Shown here: positions 1 through 6,094 of the stretch, piece after piece
Numbering within the stretch: position 1 is the first letter of the stretch
Layout of the letters: every line of letters starts with the position of its first letter
Origin: DYJE01 sp964637565
GTDB taxonomy: Bacteria; Desulfobacterota; Desulfobacteria; Desulfobacterales; Desulfolunaceae
NCBI GenBank assembly: GCA_964637565.1
Contig: CAZWTY010000134.1
Location: 1 to 7,244 of the forward strand
DNA length: 7,244 nt
Reading direction: 5' to 3'
Notes under the pieces: generated by a model
Seen by the model: only the letters and a program-made list of their open reading frames with translations
Database searches by the model: none
What the model was told of the DNA's origin: nothing
Made by a program: the position numbers and the translations under genes

Positions 1-560
1 TGTCGTTTCTGTCAATTGCAAAAGGCAAGCGTATCCCGATGTTTATTGCCACTGGTGAAATTGATCGCCAAGGGATACTGCACCCTGTTCATGGAGTATT
101 TGATAAGTTCAGTAAGGTTTTTACAAAAAATTACAAAAAGTTCATATATCCTGATGATGGTTCTTTCCTTGAAAAACGTAGAGAGCATAGACCTGCTGGT
201 GTTGCCAGTCTTTTCGAGGCAGAGATCCAATGGGGTGTCCGAAAGAAGGCGACGGTCATAGATGACAAGGATAAAGCCAGCCTTGTGAGGCTTGTTCAGA
301 CGATTTGCTCTACTGTTCTTGGGAGCGACAACTTGCCGAATGTCTTAATATCAGCCTTTGATTCAAAACATGAGGAGCTACCCCCAAATATCACTCTAAC
401 CCATGAATACATGATAGTCGTTGATATTACGAAAGCAAGACATCTTAAACCACAGGTGCGCGAAAACCTTGTATCATTTCTTGGTAAGGAGGTTTTTCAA
501 TGCAAAACAGCAACCTCAAGTTGGCTTTACTGGGGCGAAGGTGATCGATTGTCTAAATAA
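1..560 (+). CDS. Lon-like (S16) serine protease domain protein, C-terminal part (5' end outside window)
   Basis: The frame is open from base 3, so the gene starts upstream; 185 C-terminal residues are visible. The stretch ATGEIDRQGILHPVHG, then VFDKF and KKFIYPDDG, lines up without gaps with the Lon protease segment MTGEITLRGQVLPIGGLKEK and its following I-P strand (recalled from E. coli Lon). The Lys codon at 105-107 falls on the catalytic Lys of the Lon Ser-Lys dyad. The Ser sits 43 residues earlier in Lon, so its codon should lie about 24 bases before the window. The last roughly 110 residues (LVRLVQTICSTVLG onward, ending WGEGDRLSK) do not resemble the Lon C-terminus as I know it. An ATPase or other N-terminal domain cannot be judged. 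It does not look like BrxL of BREX beyond the shared fold. It lies 36 bases before the helicase gene, probably in one operon. The Lon-type assignment is good; the biological role is inferred. Confidence 0.72.
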   Translation, partial: SFLSIAKGKRIPMFIATGEIDRQGILHPVHGVFDKFSKVFTKNYKKFIYPDDGSFLEKRREHRPAGVASLFEAEIQWGVRKKATVIDDKDKASLVRLVQTICSTVLGSDNLPNVLISAFDSKHEELPPNITLTHEYMIVVDITKARHLKPQVRENLVSFLGKEVFQCKTATSSWLYWGEGDRLSK

Positions 561-596
561 CGAAAAAACACTTATACATAAAGGGGACATGCTGAT

Positions 597-1637
597 ATGG
601 CAAAACAGAACTTTTTTTTGAATGAAGATGAACTTGACGATTTTCAGCTTCAATTACTTAGAAAAAGAATCGATCGTTCTATGATTGTATCTGGTTGTGC
701 TGGAAGCGGAAAATCTATTTTAGCTCTTTGGAAAGCAAAACAAATACAGGATATCGCGAGTGGTAAATCATACCAGTTTATCGTTTTTACAAAGGCATTA
801 CATCGGTATATGTCTGACGGAATTAAAGCTATTGGTCTTAACGACGACAACTTTATATACCATTACAAGTGGATAGAAAAAGGTTGCCCATCTGCCGATT
901 TCATTATTGTAGATGAAGTTCAGGATTTTACATTTGAAGAAATCAACCAATTCAAAAAAGCAGCAAAAATTGCCTTTTTCTTTTGGGGAGACAGTGCACA
1001 AGCAATATACAAAAATTTAAAGTCTACTCAAAATATTGCTTCAATAGTAGCTGAAGCAGCACCTATCGAATTAGATAAGCTTTATCAAAATTATAGATTA
1101 CCATTACCAATTGCACGATTTGCTGCACACTTTGGAAATGATGAAGAATTAATCATCAAATGCAAAAAGGAAATCCCTGATCTCCCCAAAATTCTCCGTT
1201 ACACCACCTTGGAAGAGCAGCTCGATGTTGCAATGCAGCAGATCAAAAATAGAGGGATTACTGATTCTGCTTTACTATTTTATGACAACGCTATGGTTAA
1301 GAGGGCTTATAATTATTTAAAGAATGAAGGGTATTCCATAGAAGCAAACTACAGAGACAAGCAAGATTTCAGAAACGATATGGCTGATCTCAACTTTAGC
1401 AGCGACAATCCTAAACTCATGACATATCACAGTGCCAAAGGACTTCAATTTGAGGCGGTGTTTATGCCCGAATGTAATCCCCCCGAAAAAATGGGCATAG
1501 ATCCACTGTATGTAGCAATGACCCGCAGCTACCGGCACCTTTTTGTAATGTATTCAGCCCAGTTGTCTTGCTACTTTGATGCTGTTCCTAAAGATCTCTA
1601 TCTGACAACATTGGATTCAGAAAAAGTCGCACTATAA
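597..1637 (+). CDS. Compact UvrD/Rep-type superfamily 1 DNA helicase
   Basis: ATP-driven SF1 helicase or translocase, 346 residues. In order: a Q-motif-like FQLQLLR at 16-22; Walker A GCAGSGKS at 33-40 (Lys39); Walker B DEVQD at 106-110; motif III GDSAQAIY at 131-138; motif IV NYRLP at 165-169 (Arg167); motif V TYHSAKGLQF at 276-285; motif VI YVAMTR at 305-310 (Arg310). All catalytic residues are present, so it should hydrolyse ATP. It is about half the length of UvrD or Rep and has little room for the large 1B/2B insertions, which suits a small defence-associated helicase more than a repair enzyme. The ATG at 597 is preceded by AAGGGG at 581-586. It sits between the Lon-like gene and the 632-residue gene with short gaps, so they probably act together; a role in nucleic-acid sensing or remodelling is inference. 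Confidence 0.9.
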   Translation: MAKQNFFLNEDELDDFQLQLLRKRIDRSMIVSGCAGSGKSILALWKAKQIQDIASGKSYQFIVFTKALHRYMSDGIKAIGLNDDNFIYHYKWIEKGCPSADFIIVDEVQDFTFEEINQFKKAAKIAFFFWGDSAQAIYKNLKSTQNIASIVAEAAPIELDKLYQNYRLPLPIARFAAHFGNDEELIIKCKKEIPDLPKILRYTTLEEQLDVAMQQIKNRGITDSALLFYDNAMVKRAYNYLKNEGYSIEANYRDKQDFRNDMADLNFSSDNPKLMTYHSAKGLQFEAVFMPECNPPEKMGIDPLYVAMTRSYRHLFVMYSAQLSCYFDAVPKDLYLTTLDSEKVAL

Positions 1638-1651
1638 CGATAGGATACGCC

Positions 1652-3550
1652 ATGAAATATCTATACATCCCTACCACAACACTTAACTTCAACAATATAT
1701 TGTCAACCGGTTCGATTTCACCGGCTGCTGTCTATGTGGCTCGCAAGTTCGGTTATAACAAGTTTGAAACCATACCTGCGAATCCGTTTCAGAATGTACT
1801 GCTGCTTTATTGTCGCTATCCGGTTTTTTCTATTATGGATGCCGACCGCGATAGTTTTCCACTTGTCATTCGTATTCGGGCAGATCGACTCCTTGATATG
1901 AACCATGATATCCAAGATATTAGTGCTTATGAGAAAACCATTTATCTTGACCCAGCAACAACAGAATTTCTCTTTGCCACTCCCGAAGCGAAACAAATTA
2001 CCATGATAAAGGCAGAGCCGAGTCTCACCACAAAGTTGGTCGGTATCTATCAGTCTCGTATGCAGGTTGTTAATTTTAAACAAATTAATTCATTCATCTG
2101 GTCGCGGGAGATGCTTGATAATATTGCTGATGGATCAAGAGAGACTGCTTGCAGGAATTGTGAAGCGGATATTCGTATAAACCGGCTTAAAGGTTTTGTC
2201 TGCGGATATATGCTTGGTGCTTACAAATCGCTAGATGAAAAAGTAGCAAAATTCAGGTCCGTAATGAAAGAGCAACGGAACGAAATTTCTGCCATGCTTA
2301 ATAAACCATCAAGAGGGAATCAGGAAAAACTCCGCCGTGCCCTTGAATCCTGCGCCACCCTAGACGAGTTGTGGTCAATAGAAGGAGTTGGTCGACGTAG
2401 GTTTGAACCAGAGCAGGGCGATAGAATTATCAACGACCGAGGACAAATATCAGCGTTGGAGTACCGTCATGAAAGCGATGCACAATTTTCCCTGCTATTG
2501 ATGAAGTTATTCAATACGTACTGCCTGACAAATGATTTTGCCGGTCAACTTGATGAAAGCCGGTTCAATGTGGCGATGGATGGTGCTAAAGCAATCAAGA
2601 ATCTCATAGGAAGTGAATGGGAGGGTAGCCCAACTCAAGGATATATCAATGATCTGCTGAACAACATAAAAAGCGGTAGTTCATTTGACTTTAACTCATC
2701 AAACAACCGTGTGCTGAAATCCTTTGCTGCATTCGTTCAGAAAGGTGATGACATTGACAAGCTGGAAACATTTTTAGTGGATCAAGGTATTGGCGACTTC
2801 AAGTATGCATTTGCTTTATGGGGCGCAATGTTTGGATTCTCAAAAATTCCGAAAACAGTTTATAACCTGCCAGAATTTCCTTACAGAAAAATGATGCACA
2901 ACTATGCTCACAGTGTTGTGCATGGGATCCCTTTACGCGAACTTGAAGATGAGGTTGCCCCAGTGATTCCTGAATCTCCGGTTACAGAAATACCGCCGGA
3001 ACTGATTGATAAAATAATTAAGCAAGTGCCAGCCGCTGAGCGCTGGATACCTGCAATAATCGGAAAATTGAAGGAAAACAGGAATGGCTTTTTCGCATGG
3101 TTTAAGAAGGCAACGAACAATGAGCTCGGCGGGAAACCCAAGGGCAAACAGGCTGATGTTAAAGGAGACGTTTTGAATGTTGTTAGCAATTTTATCACTG
3201 AAGAGCTTGAATCGCAAAGTACGCATCCGCAACAGCCATCTTTGTTACTTGACTCTAGTCAGCAAATTATGTTCTGGGACGACCCGCAGGCTTGGGAAAT
3301 TATTTGTAATGCAGTGCCTCCAAATTTCCAGGCCAAGATTAGGGAAGACCTCGTTTGGATACAAGGACGCTTAAAAGACCCAACCAACACACACTACAGG
3401 CCTTTCAATGAAAGAACGAATGACATGGGCATTCAGAGTTTTAGTAAGTACCTAAAAAAGCATCATATGTATCTTGGTGATATCGTCATCAAGACTATTG
3501 CTAGCTTGCTGACAAATAGATATACCGCTAACCATTTGATAAATCGATAG
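1652..3550 (+). CDS. Uncharacterised 632-residue protein of the Lon-like/helicase operon
   Basis: I do not recognise a named family. The ATG is preceded by AGGA at 1642-1645 and lies 14 bases after the helicase stop, so co-translation or at least co-transcription is likely. The N-terminus (KYLYIPTTTLNFNNILSTG, then SISP) looks like a conserved domain start; an 'N..NIL..G.I.P' pattern is loosely like ADP-ribosyltransferase-type proteins such as DarT, but this is weak. Residues 167-184 hold Cys167, Cys170 and Cys184 around CEADIRINRLKGF, a possible metal site or simply a conserved helix. A Pro/Glu-rich linker near 430-450 (VIPESPVTEIPPE) separates a large N-terminal part from a Lys-rich C-terminal part (WFKKATNNELGGKPKGK). 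No signal peptide or membrane segment is seen, so it is probably cytoplasmic. The stop codon's last base coincides with the start of the left direct repeat. Confidence 0.85.
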   Translation: MKYLYIPTTTLNFNNILSTGSISPAAVYVARKFGYNKFETIPANPFQNVLLLYCRYPVFSIMDADRDSFPLVIRIRADRLLDMNHDIQDISAYEKTIYLDPATTEFLFATPEAKQITMIKAEPSLTTKLVGIYQSRMQVVNFKQINSFIWSREMLDNIADGSRETACRNCEADIRINRLKGFVCGYMLGAYKSLDEKVAKFRSVMKEQRNEISAMLNKPSRGNQEKLRRALESCATLDELWSIEGVGRRRFEPEQGDRIINDRGQISALEYRHESDAQFSLLLMKLFNTYCLTNDFAGQLDESRFNVAMDGAKAIKNLIGSEWEGSPTQGYINDLLNNIKSGSSFDFNSSNNRVLKSFAAFVQKGDDIDKLETFLVDQGIGDFKYAFALWGAMFGFSKIPKTVYNLPEFPYRKMMHNYAHSVVHGIPLRELEDEVAPVIPESPVTEIPPELIDKIIKQVPAAERWIPAIIGKLKENRNGFFAWFKKATNNELGGKPKGKQADVKGDVLNVVSNFITEELESQSTHPQQPSLLLDSSQQIMFWDDPQAWEIICNAVPPNFQAKIREDLVWIQGRLKDPTNTHYRPFNERTNDMGIQSFSKYLKKHHMYLGDIVIKTIASLLTNRYTANHLINR

Positions 3551-3658
3551 GGTGAGGCTTTCAAGATGTTAACTTGGTCGCCGATCTTGCCATCTTTAAA
3601 GCCTGAACCCTCTTTTAACTTAAATATTAATCTGGTGTGGTCAATAGCTGAATAGCTG
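3550..3658 (+). repeat. Direct repeat element, left copy (A)
   Basis: Bases 3550-3611 match 5161-5222 at 57 of 62 positions, including an unbroken 32-base identity at 3558-3589. After a 2-base indel the match continues weakly to the box AATCTGGTGTGGTCAAT (AATCTGGAGTGGTCAAT in the right copy). Inside are two mutually exclusive short stems: CAAGAT/ATCTTG (3562-3567 with 3584-3589) and AAGATG/CATCTT (3563-3568 with 3591-3596). It sits between the 632-residue gene and the 253-residue gene. It could be a remnant of an insertion sequence end, a shared leader, or a recombination site; the sequence alone does not decide. Confidence 0.85.
3643..3658 (+). repeat. Tandem octamer AATAGCTG x2
   Basis: AATAGCTG occurs twice back to back, 17 bases before the start codon of the 253-residue gene. 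The right copy of the element has a single degenerate version (AATTTAGCTAG). It may be a replication-slippage product or a small regulator site; no function can be read from it. Confidence 0.6.
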
Positions 3659-3674
3659 GTTATGTGAGAAATAA

Positions 3675-4436
3675 ATGAAATTTACAGAAGAAATTGTTTC
3701 ACTGGCGACCCGTTTAGGTCGACTCGATGATTTGAAGGAGCTTGAGGCTGACGTTGTTAAGCACGATGAATACTTCATCGCCAAAACTACATTATCCGAA
3801 GAACTAGATGGAGTGACGGACCCCAAAATCCTTTTCGGCTACAACGTATTACACTTTTCTCAACTATTGTTATTTCGGTCAAGGTCGCTGATTGAAGGTA
3901 GCATCATTAGCATTAATTCCCACAATATTCTTTCCTCGCTTGCTTGTTCAAGGGCGCACTACGAGACTACTGGCAAGGCATCTTTCTTTCTAAAAAGGCT
4001 TAAAAGTTATTACGACGGGAACATTGATTTCACGACGATTGATAAAGACTTACATCGCCTTTTCTTCGGCTCGAAAACGTTCGATCTTGAAGAGGTTCCA
4101 GAACCAGTACAAGTAATGAATCTTATCGATTCTGTTGATGATTACATAGATAGATTCTTGCTCCCCAACGACGAAGAAAAAAAGAAATTCCGGTCACTAT
4201 ATGATGATCTTTCCGATTATTGTCACCCGAACTTTCACGGGATTTGCTGCGGATCGGAAATAGATGGGGCTGAACGAGCTGTTATCTTTCATCAAGTTGG
4301 AAGCATGTCCGACATTGAATTTCCAATGTTTTTCCTCCTTAACATGTCGAGTAGATTGTTCTTGCACTTCTATGAAGAAATCACAACTCTTCTGAAGCAG
4401 AAGGAGACGATGCCTATCATACATCTAAGCTGCTAG
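3675..4436 (+). CDS. Uncharacterised 253-residue alpha-helical protein with LSDYCHPN motif
   Basis: No family is recognised with confidence. The composition suggests a mostly helical soluble protein. Two stretches look conserved: ACSRAHYETTG at 90-100 (Arg93, Glu97) and LYDDLSDYCHPNFHG at 175-189 (His184, Pro185, Asn186). The spacing of an 'R..YE' helix and a late 'Y..LS...HP' segment recalls DUF5677-like proteins found near defence and HEPN-type genes; this is resemblance only. Two further hydrophobic segments (HFSQLLLF near 60-67, FFLLNMSSRLFLHF near 219-232) are more like buried helices than membrane spans. The start is supported only by a weak GTGAGAA upstream. It is the first gene after repeat copy A and lies 106 bases before the pentapeptide-repeat gene, so the two form the module bounded by the repeats. 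Confidence 0.8.
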   Translation: MKFTEEIVSLATRLGRLDDLKELEADVVKHDEYFIAKTTLSEELDGVTDPKILFGYNVLHFSQLLLFRSRSLIEGSIISINSHNILSSLACSRAHYETTGKASFFLKRLKSYYDGNIDFTTIDKDLHRLFFGSKTFDLEEVPEPVQVMNLIDSVDDYIDRFLLPNDEEKKKFRSLYDDLSDYCHPNFHGICCGSEIDGAERAVIFHQVGSMSDIEFPMFFLLNMSSRLFLHFYEEITTLLKQKETMPIIHLSC

Positions 4437-4458
4437 GACAACAAATAACCAGCGGCAC

Positions 4459-4477
4459 GACCGGCCGGAAGCCGGTC
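4459..4477 (+). other. GC-rich hairpin between two genes
   Basis: GACCGGC-CGGAA-GCCGGTC is a perfect 7-base stem with a 5-base loop, 22 bases after the 253-residue gene. No T run follows, so it is not a standard intrinsic terminator. It may protect an mRNA 3' end or control expression of the downstream gene. A resemblance to the central hairpin of integron attC sites was considered and not accepted. Confidence 0.55.
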
Positions 4478-4494
4478 AGCCTTGTGACGTTGCA

Positions 4495-4512
4495 CAGAAA
4501 AGAAAATTTCTG
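4495..4512 (+). other. Small inverted repeat upstream of the pentapeptide-repeat gene
   Basis: CAGAAA-AGAAAA-TTTCTG forms a 6-base stem with a 6-base A/G loop, 30 bases before the next ATG. It is short and AT-rich, so it may be chance; if real it would lie in the leader of the repeat-protein mRNA. Confidence 0.3.
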
Positions 4513-4542
4513 CATAGAGACGTACTTGTAGCGGAGCTGAAT

Positions 4543-5112
4543 ATGGCGAAAGTTATTTTCAACACATTTAAAGAAGCTTGTGAATTCTCAAAACAGATTG
4601 CGATAACAACAAAGAGTACTAGCACTGTCCACCGAGAGGGTGACAGATGGTGGGTAGATGATCTAAATAATGTCAGCTCCGCTTATGACAATCAAGGCTT
4701 TGATCGTCACGGATTTGATAGGGATGGTTACGATAAGGAAGGATATAATTCAAGCGGCTTTAATCGACAAAAAACACATAAAGATACTGAAACCCAATTT
4801 GATCCTACAGGCTATGATATTAGAGGATACGATGTGAATGGATATAACAACGCCGGATATGATCAAAATGGCTACAACACGTACGGATACGGAAAAGACG
4901 GCTTCAATAAATTTGGATTCGATTCAGAAGGATATAACAGAGATGGCTATAATGAAAAAGGTTTCGACAAATATGGAATAGATCAAAATGGTTTTAATAG
5001 TGATGGTTACAAGGATAAAAATAATTATCAGCAAACACCTGATTATATAAGAAACGCCGGTATATTTAACACAAACGCTTTCGCATCAAGCAGAAGTAGA
5101 AATGGCTACTGA
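4543..5112 (+). CDS. Pentapeptide [YF][DN]xxG tandem-repeat protein, function unknown
   Basis: 189 residues. The start at 4543 follows GGAG at 4533-4536. Residues 1-40 form a small head (NTFKEACEFSKQIA, then a Trp-Trp pair at 36-37) that looks like a short alpha/beta domain seen at ends of many bacterial proteins. Residues 48-76 hold six five-residue units of the form [YF]-[DN]-x-x-G, residues 77-85 are a polar spacer, and residues 86-155 hold fourteen more. One unit starts with Ile146 instead of an aromatic and one has Gly117 in place of Asp/Asn. The tail (156-189) is Ser/Asn/Arg-rich. There is no signal peptide or membrane span. This is not the pentapeptide-repeat family of QnrB type (A[DN]LxX), nor an Rhs YD repeat. 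Regular aromatic and Asp/Asn spacing could give a stacked fibre, a metal-binding surface or a phase-separating protein; all are inference. It probably works with the 253-residue protein. Confidence 0.88.
   Translation: MAKVIFNTFKEACEFSKQIAITTKSTSTVHREGDRWWVDDLNNVSSAYDNQGFDRHGFDRDGYDKEGYNSSGFNRQKTHKDTETQFDPTGYDIRGYDVNGYNNAGYDQNGYNTYGYGKDGFNKFGFDSEGYNRDGYNEKGFDKYGIDQNGFNSDGYKDKNNYQQTPDYIRNAGIFNTNAFASSRSRNGY
4684..5007 (+). repeat. 15-base-period repeat region coding for [YF][DN]xxG units
   Basis: Two in-frame arrays of 15-base units (4684-4770 and 4798-5007) are separated by a 27-base non-repeat spacer. The protein pattern is strict while codons and the two variable positions differ from unit to unit, which means the repeat is kept by selection on the protein and is not a fresh DNA expansion. 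Confidence 0.85.
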
Positions 5113-5233
5113 TGATTTTGGTGGTCGCGGATTTATAAAATATATGTTTCGAAATCGGCGGGGTCAGACTTTCAAGATGTTAACTTGGTCGCCGATCTTG
5201 TCATCTTTTAAGCCTTAACCCTTTCTTTTGCCT

Positions 5234-5317
5234 TAGATACCATTCAAAAACATAAGGCATCTAATATTGGATGCCTTATGCCTAATTCCAGATGTTTACA
5301 TATAATAGTAGATACCA
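5234..5317 (+). repeat. 9-base direct repeats TAGATACCA bounding the extra segment of copy B
   Basis: TAGATACCA occurs at 5234-5242 and again at 5309-5317, 75 bases apart. At the matching place copy A has one related sequence (TAAATATTA). The pattern fits either a small insertion with a 9-base target duplication or loss of this segment from copy A by recombination between short repeats. The palindrome is not at the ends of the segment, which argues against a simple MITE. Confidence 0.6.
5251..5280 (+). promoter_or_regulatory. Perfect palindrome in the pycC leader, operator or terminator candidate
   Basis: CATAAGGCATC (5251-5261) and GATGCCTTATG (5270-5280) are exact inverted copies with an 8-base AT-rich spacer. 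No T run follows, so an intrinsic terminator in the + direction is unlikely. Lying just upstream of a TATAAT box, it could be an operator for a dimeric regulator or a cruciform-forming site. It is absent from repeat copy A. Confidence 0.5.
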
Positions 5318-5324
5318 ATCTGGA
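5287..5324 (+). promoter_or_regulatory. Candidate -10 box for the pycC operon within a TCCAGAT/ATCTGGA inverted repeat
   Basis: A consensus TATAAT sits at 5301-5306, which would start transcription near 5313, about 60 bases before pycC. No good -35 hexamer lies 16-19 bases upstream (the best, TTATGC at 5276, is poor), so an activator would be needed or the box is chance. TCCAGAT (5287-5293) and ATCTGGA (5318-5324) form a 7-base inverted repeat around the box, as operator half-sites might. Confidence 0.35.
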
Positions 5325-5371
5325 GTGGTCAATTTAGCTAGTTGGAACATATCAGAATAAAAAGGAATGAC

Positions 5372-6094
5372 ATGAAAGCCTCATTTTCATCATATGATTT
5401 CGCAAAGAGTCGAGAACGTATAGACGAGATTCTTGATAGTAAAGATACAAATTACGAGGATAAAGATAGTATTCCGAGTCGTGATCTGTTGACATTCGAA
5501 AATGGATTTTATGTCAGTGCTGCAGCAATGTTTATAGATATGCGCGGATCTAATGCTCTTGCAGATAAACACAAGAGGCCGACACTAGCTAAAATGTACA
5601 GAAGTTTTATCTCAGAGCTGATCGCAGTGCTGAAAGGCAATGCTAATGTTGATGAAATTTGCATTGAAGGAGACTGTGTCTGGGGTGTTTTCAATACACC
5701 TTTTAAGAAAGACATTGATGGTGTCTTTAGCACCGCAGCTAGGGCCGCATCTCTTGTGGATGTTTTGAGTTATAAATACAAGAAGAAGGGGTATTCCGAG
5801 ATTGAAGTTGGCATTGGTATATCATATGGGACAACATTATTGATAAAAGCAGGATATAAAGGAAGTGGAATAAATGAGGTGGTCTGGCTTGGGAAATTAG
5901 TTAATGATGCTGCCAAACTGAGTTCATATGGCAACAGATTGTCGTCTGACAGAGAAATGATGATATCAAATGTTTTTTATGAAAATTTGAACGACGGCAA
6001 CAAAGAAATGTTTGTAAAAAATACAAGTAGGGATTGTTATCATGCAAATGTCGTTAATTCAGAAATGAATGATTGGCTAAAGGAACAAAAATAA
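5372..6094 (+). CDS. pycC: Pycsar pyrimidine nucleotide cyclase PycC
   Basis: 240-residue class III cyclase-fold protein of the Pycsar anti-phage type. On infection such enzymes make cCMP or cUMP that switches on a partner effector. Visible motifs: AAAMFIDMRGSNAL at 50-63 with first metal Asp56; IEGDCVWGVF at 98-107 with second metal Asp101; VGIGISYG at 146-153; IKAGYKGSGINEVVWLG at 158-174; LVNDAAKLSSYGN at 176-188 with Asn178. The cyclase domain has no membrane or HAMP segment, as expected for stand-alone PycC. In classical class III cyclases an Arg stands four residues after the Asn; here it is Lys182. The ATG at 5372 has AAAGGA at 5361-5366; a TTG start at 5342 lacks comparable support. 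The stop overlaps the effector start (TAATG). Whether it makes cCMP or cUMP cannot be told from sequence. Confidence 0.88.
   Translation: MKASFSSYDFAKSRERIDEILDSKDTNYEDKDSIPSRDLLTFENGFYVSAAAMFIDMRGSNALADKHKRPTLAKMYRSFISELIAVLKGNANVDEICIEGDCVWGVFNTPFKKDIDGVFSTAARAASLVDVLSYKYKKKGYSEIEVGIGISYGTTLLIKAGYKGSGINEVVWLGKLVNDAAKLSSYGNRLSSDREMMISNVFYENLNDGNKEMFVKNTSRDCYHANVVNSEMNDWLKEQK

Larger units (their letters stand above)
5161..5337 (+). repeat. Direct repeat element, right copy (B), interrupted by about 75 bases
   Basis: Bases 5161-5222 match copy A at 57 of 62 positions. The box AATCTGGAGTGGTCAAT at 5317-5333 matches the end of copy A, but between them copy B has about 75 extra bases. It fills most of the 259-base gap between the pentapeptide-repeat gene and pycC. 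The rest of that gap, 5113-5160, shows only an imperfect inverted repeat (CGCGGATTT at 5126-5134, AAATCGGCG at 5152-5160) without a T run. Confidence 0.85.

Noticed and set aside
1..560. Calling the first gene brxL of a BREX system.
   Set aside because: The visible sequence matches Lon-type protease motifs more closely than BrxL, and no PglZ, PglX or other BREX gene is in the window.
16..621. Alternative + frame ORFs overlapping the protease gene end.
   Set aside because: Only the frame from base 3 carries the Lon-like motifs; the others are frame shadows.
1718..2083. Long reverse-strand ORFs (also near 2908-3232 and 5509-5733).
   Set aside because: They lie opposite well-supported genes, lack ribosome binding sites and show no recognisable domain; they are shadows.
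4441..4495. Possible integron attC site after the 253-residue gene (AAC ... GC-rich hairpin ... GTT).
   Set aside because: The outer boxes do not fit RYYYAAC and GTTRRRY (GGACAAC and GTTGCAC), and no similar site follows the next genes, so the hairpin alone is not enough.
4684..5007. The periodic region as a CRISPR array or a DNA-level microsatellite.
   Set aside because: The period is 15 bases and in frame, the unit bases vary, and the protein pattern explains all of the periodicity.
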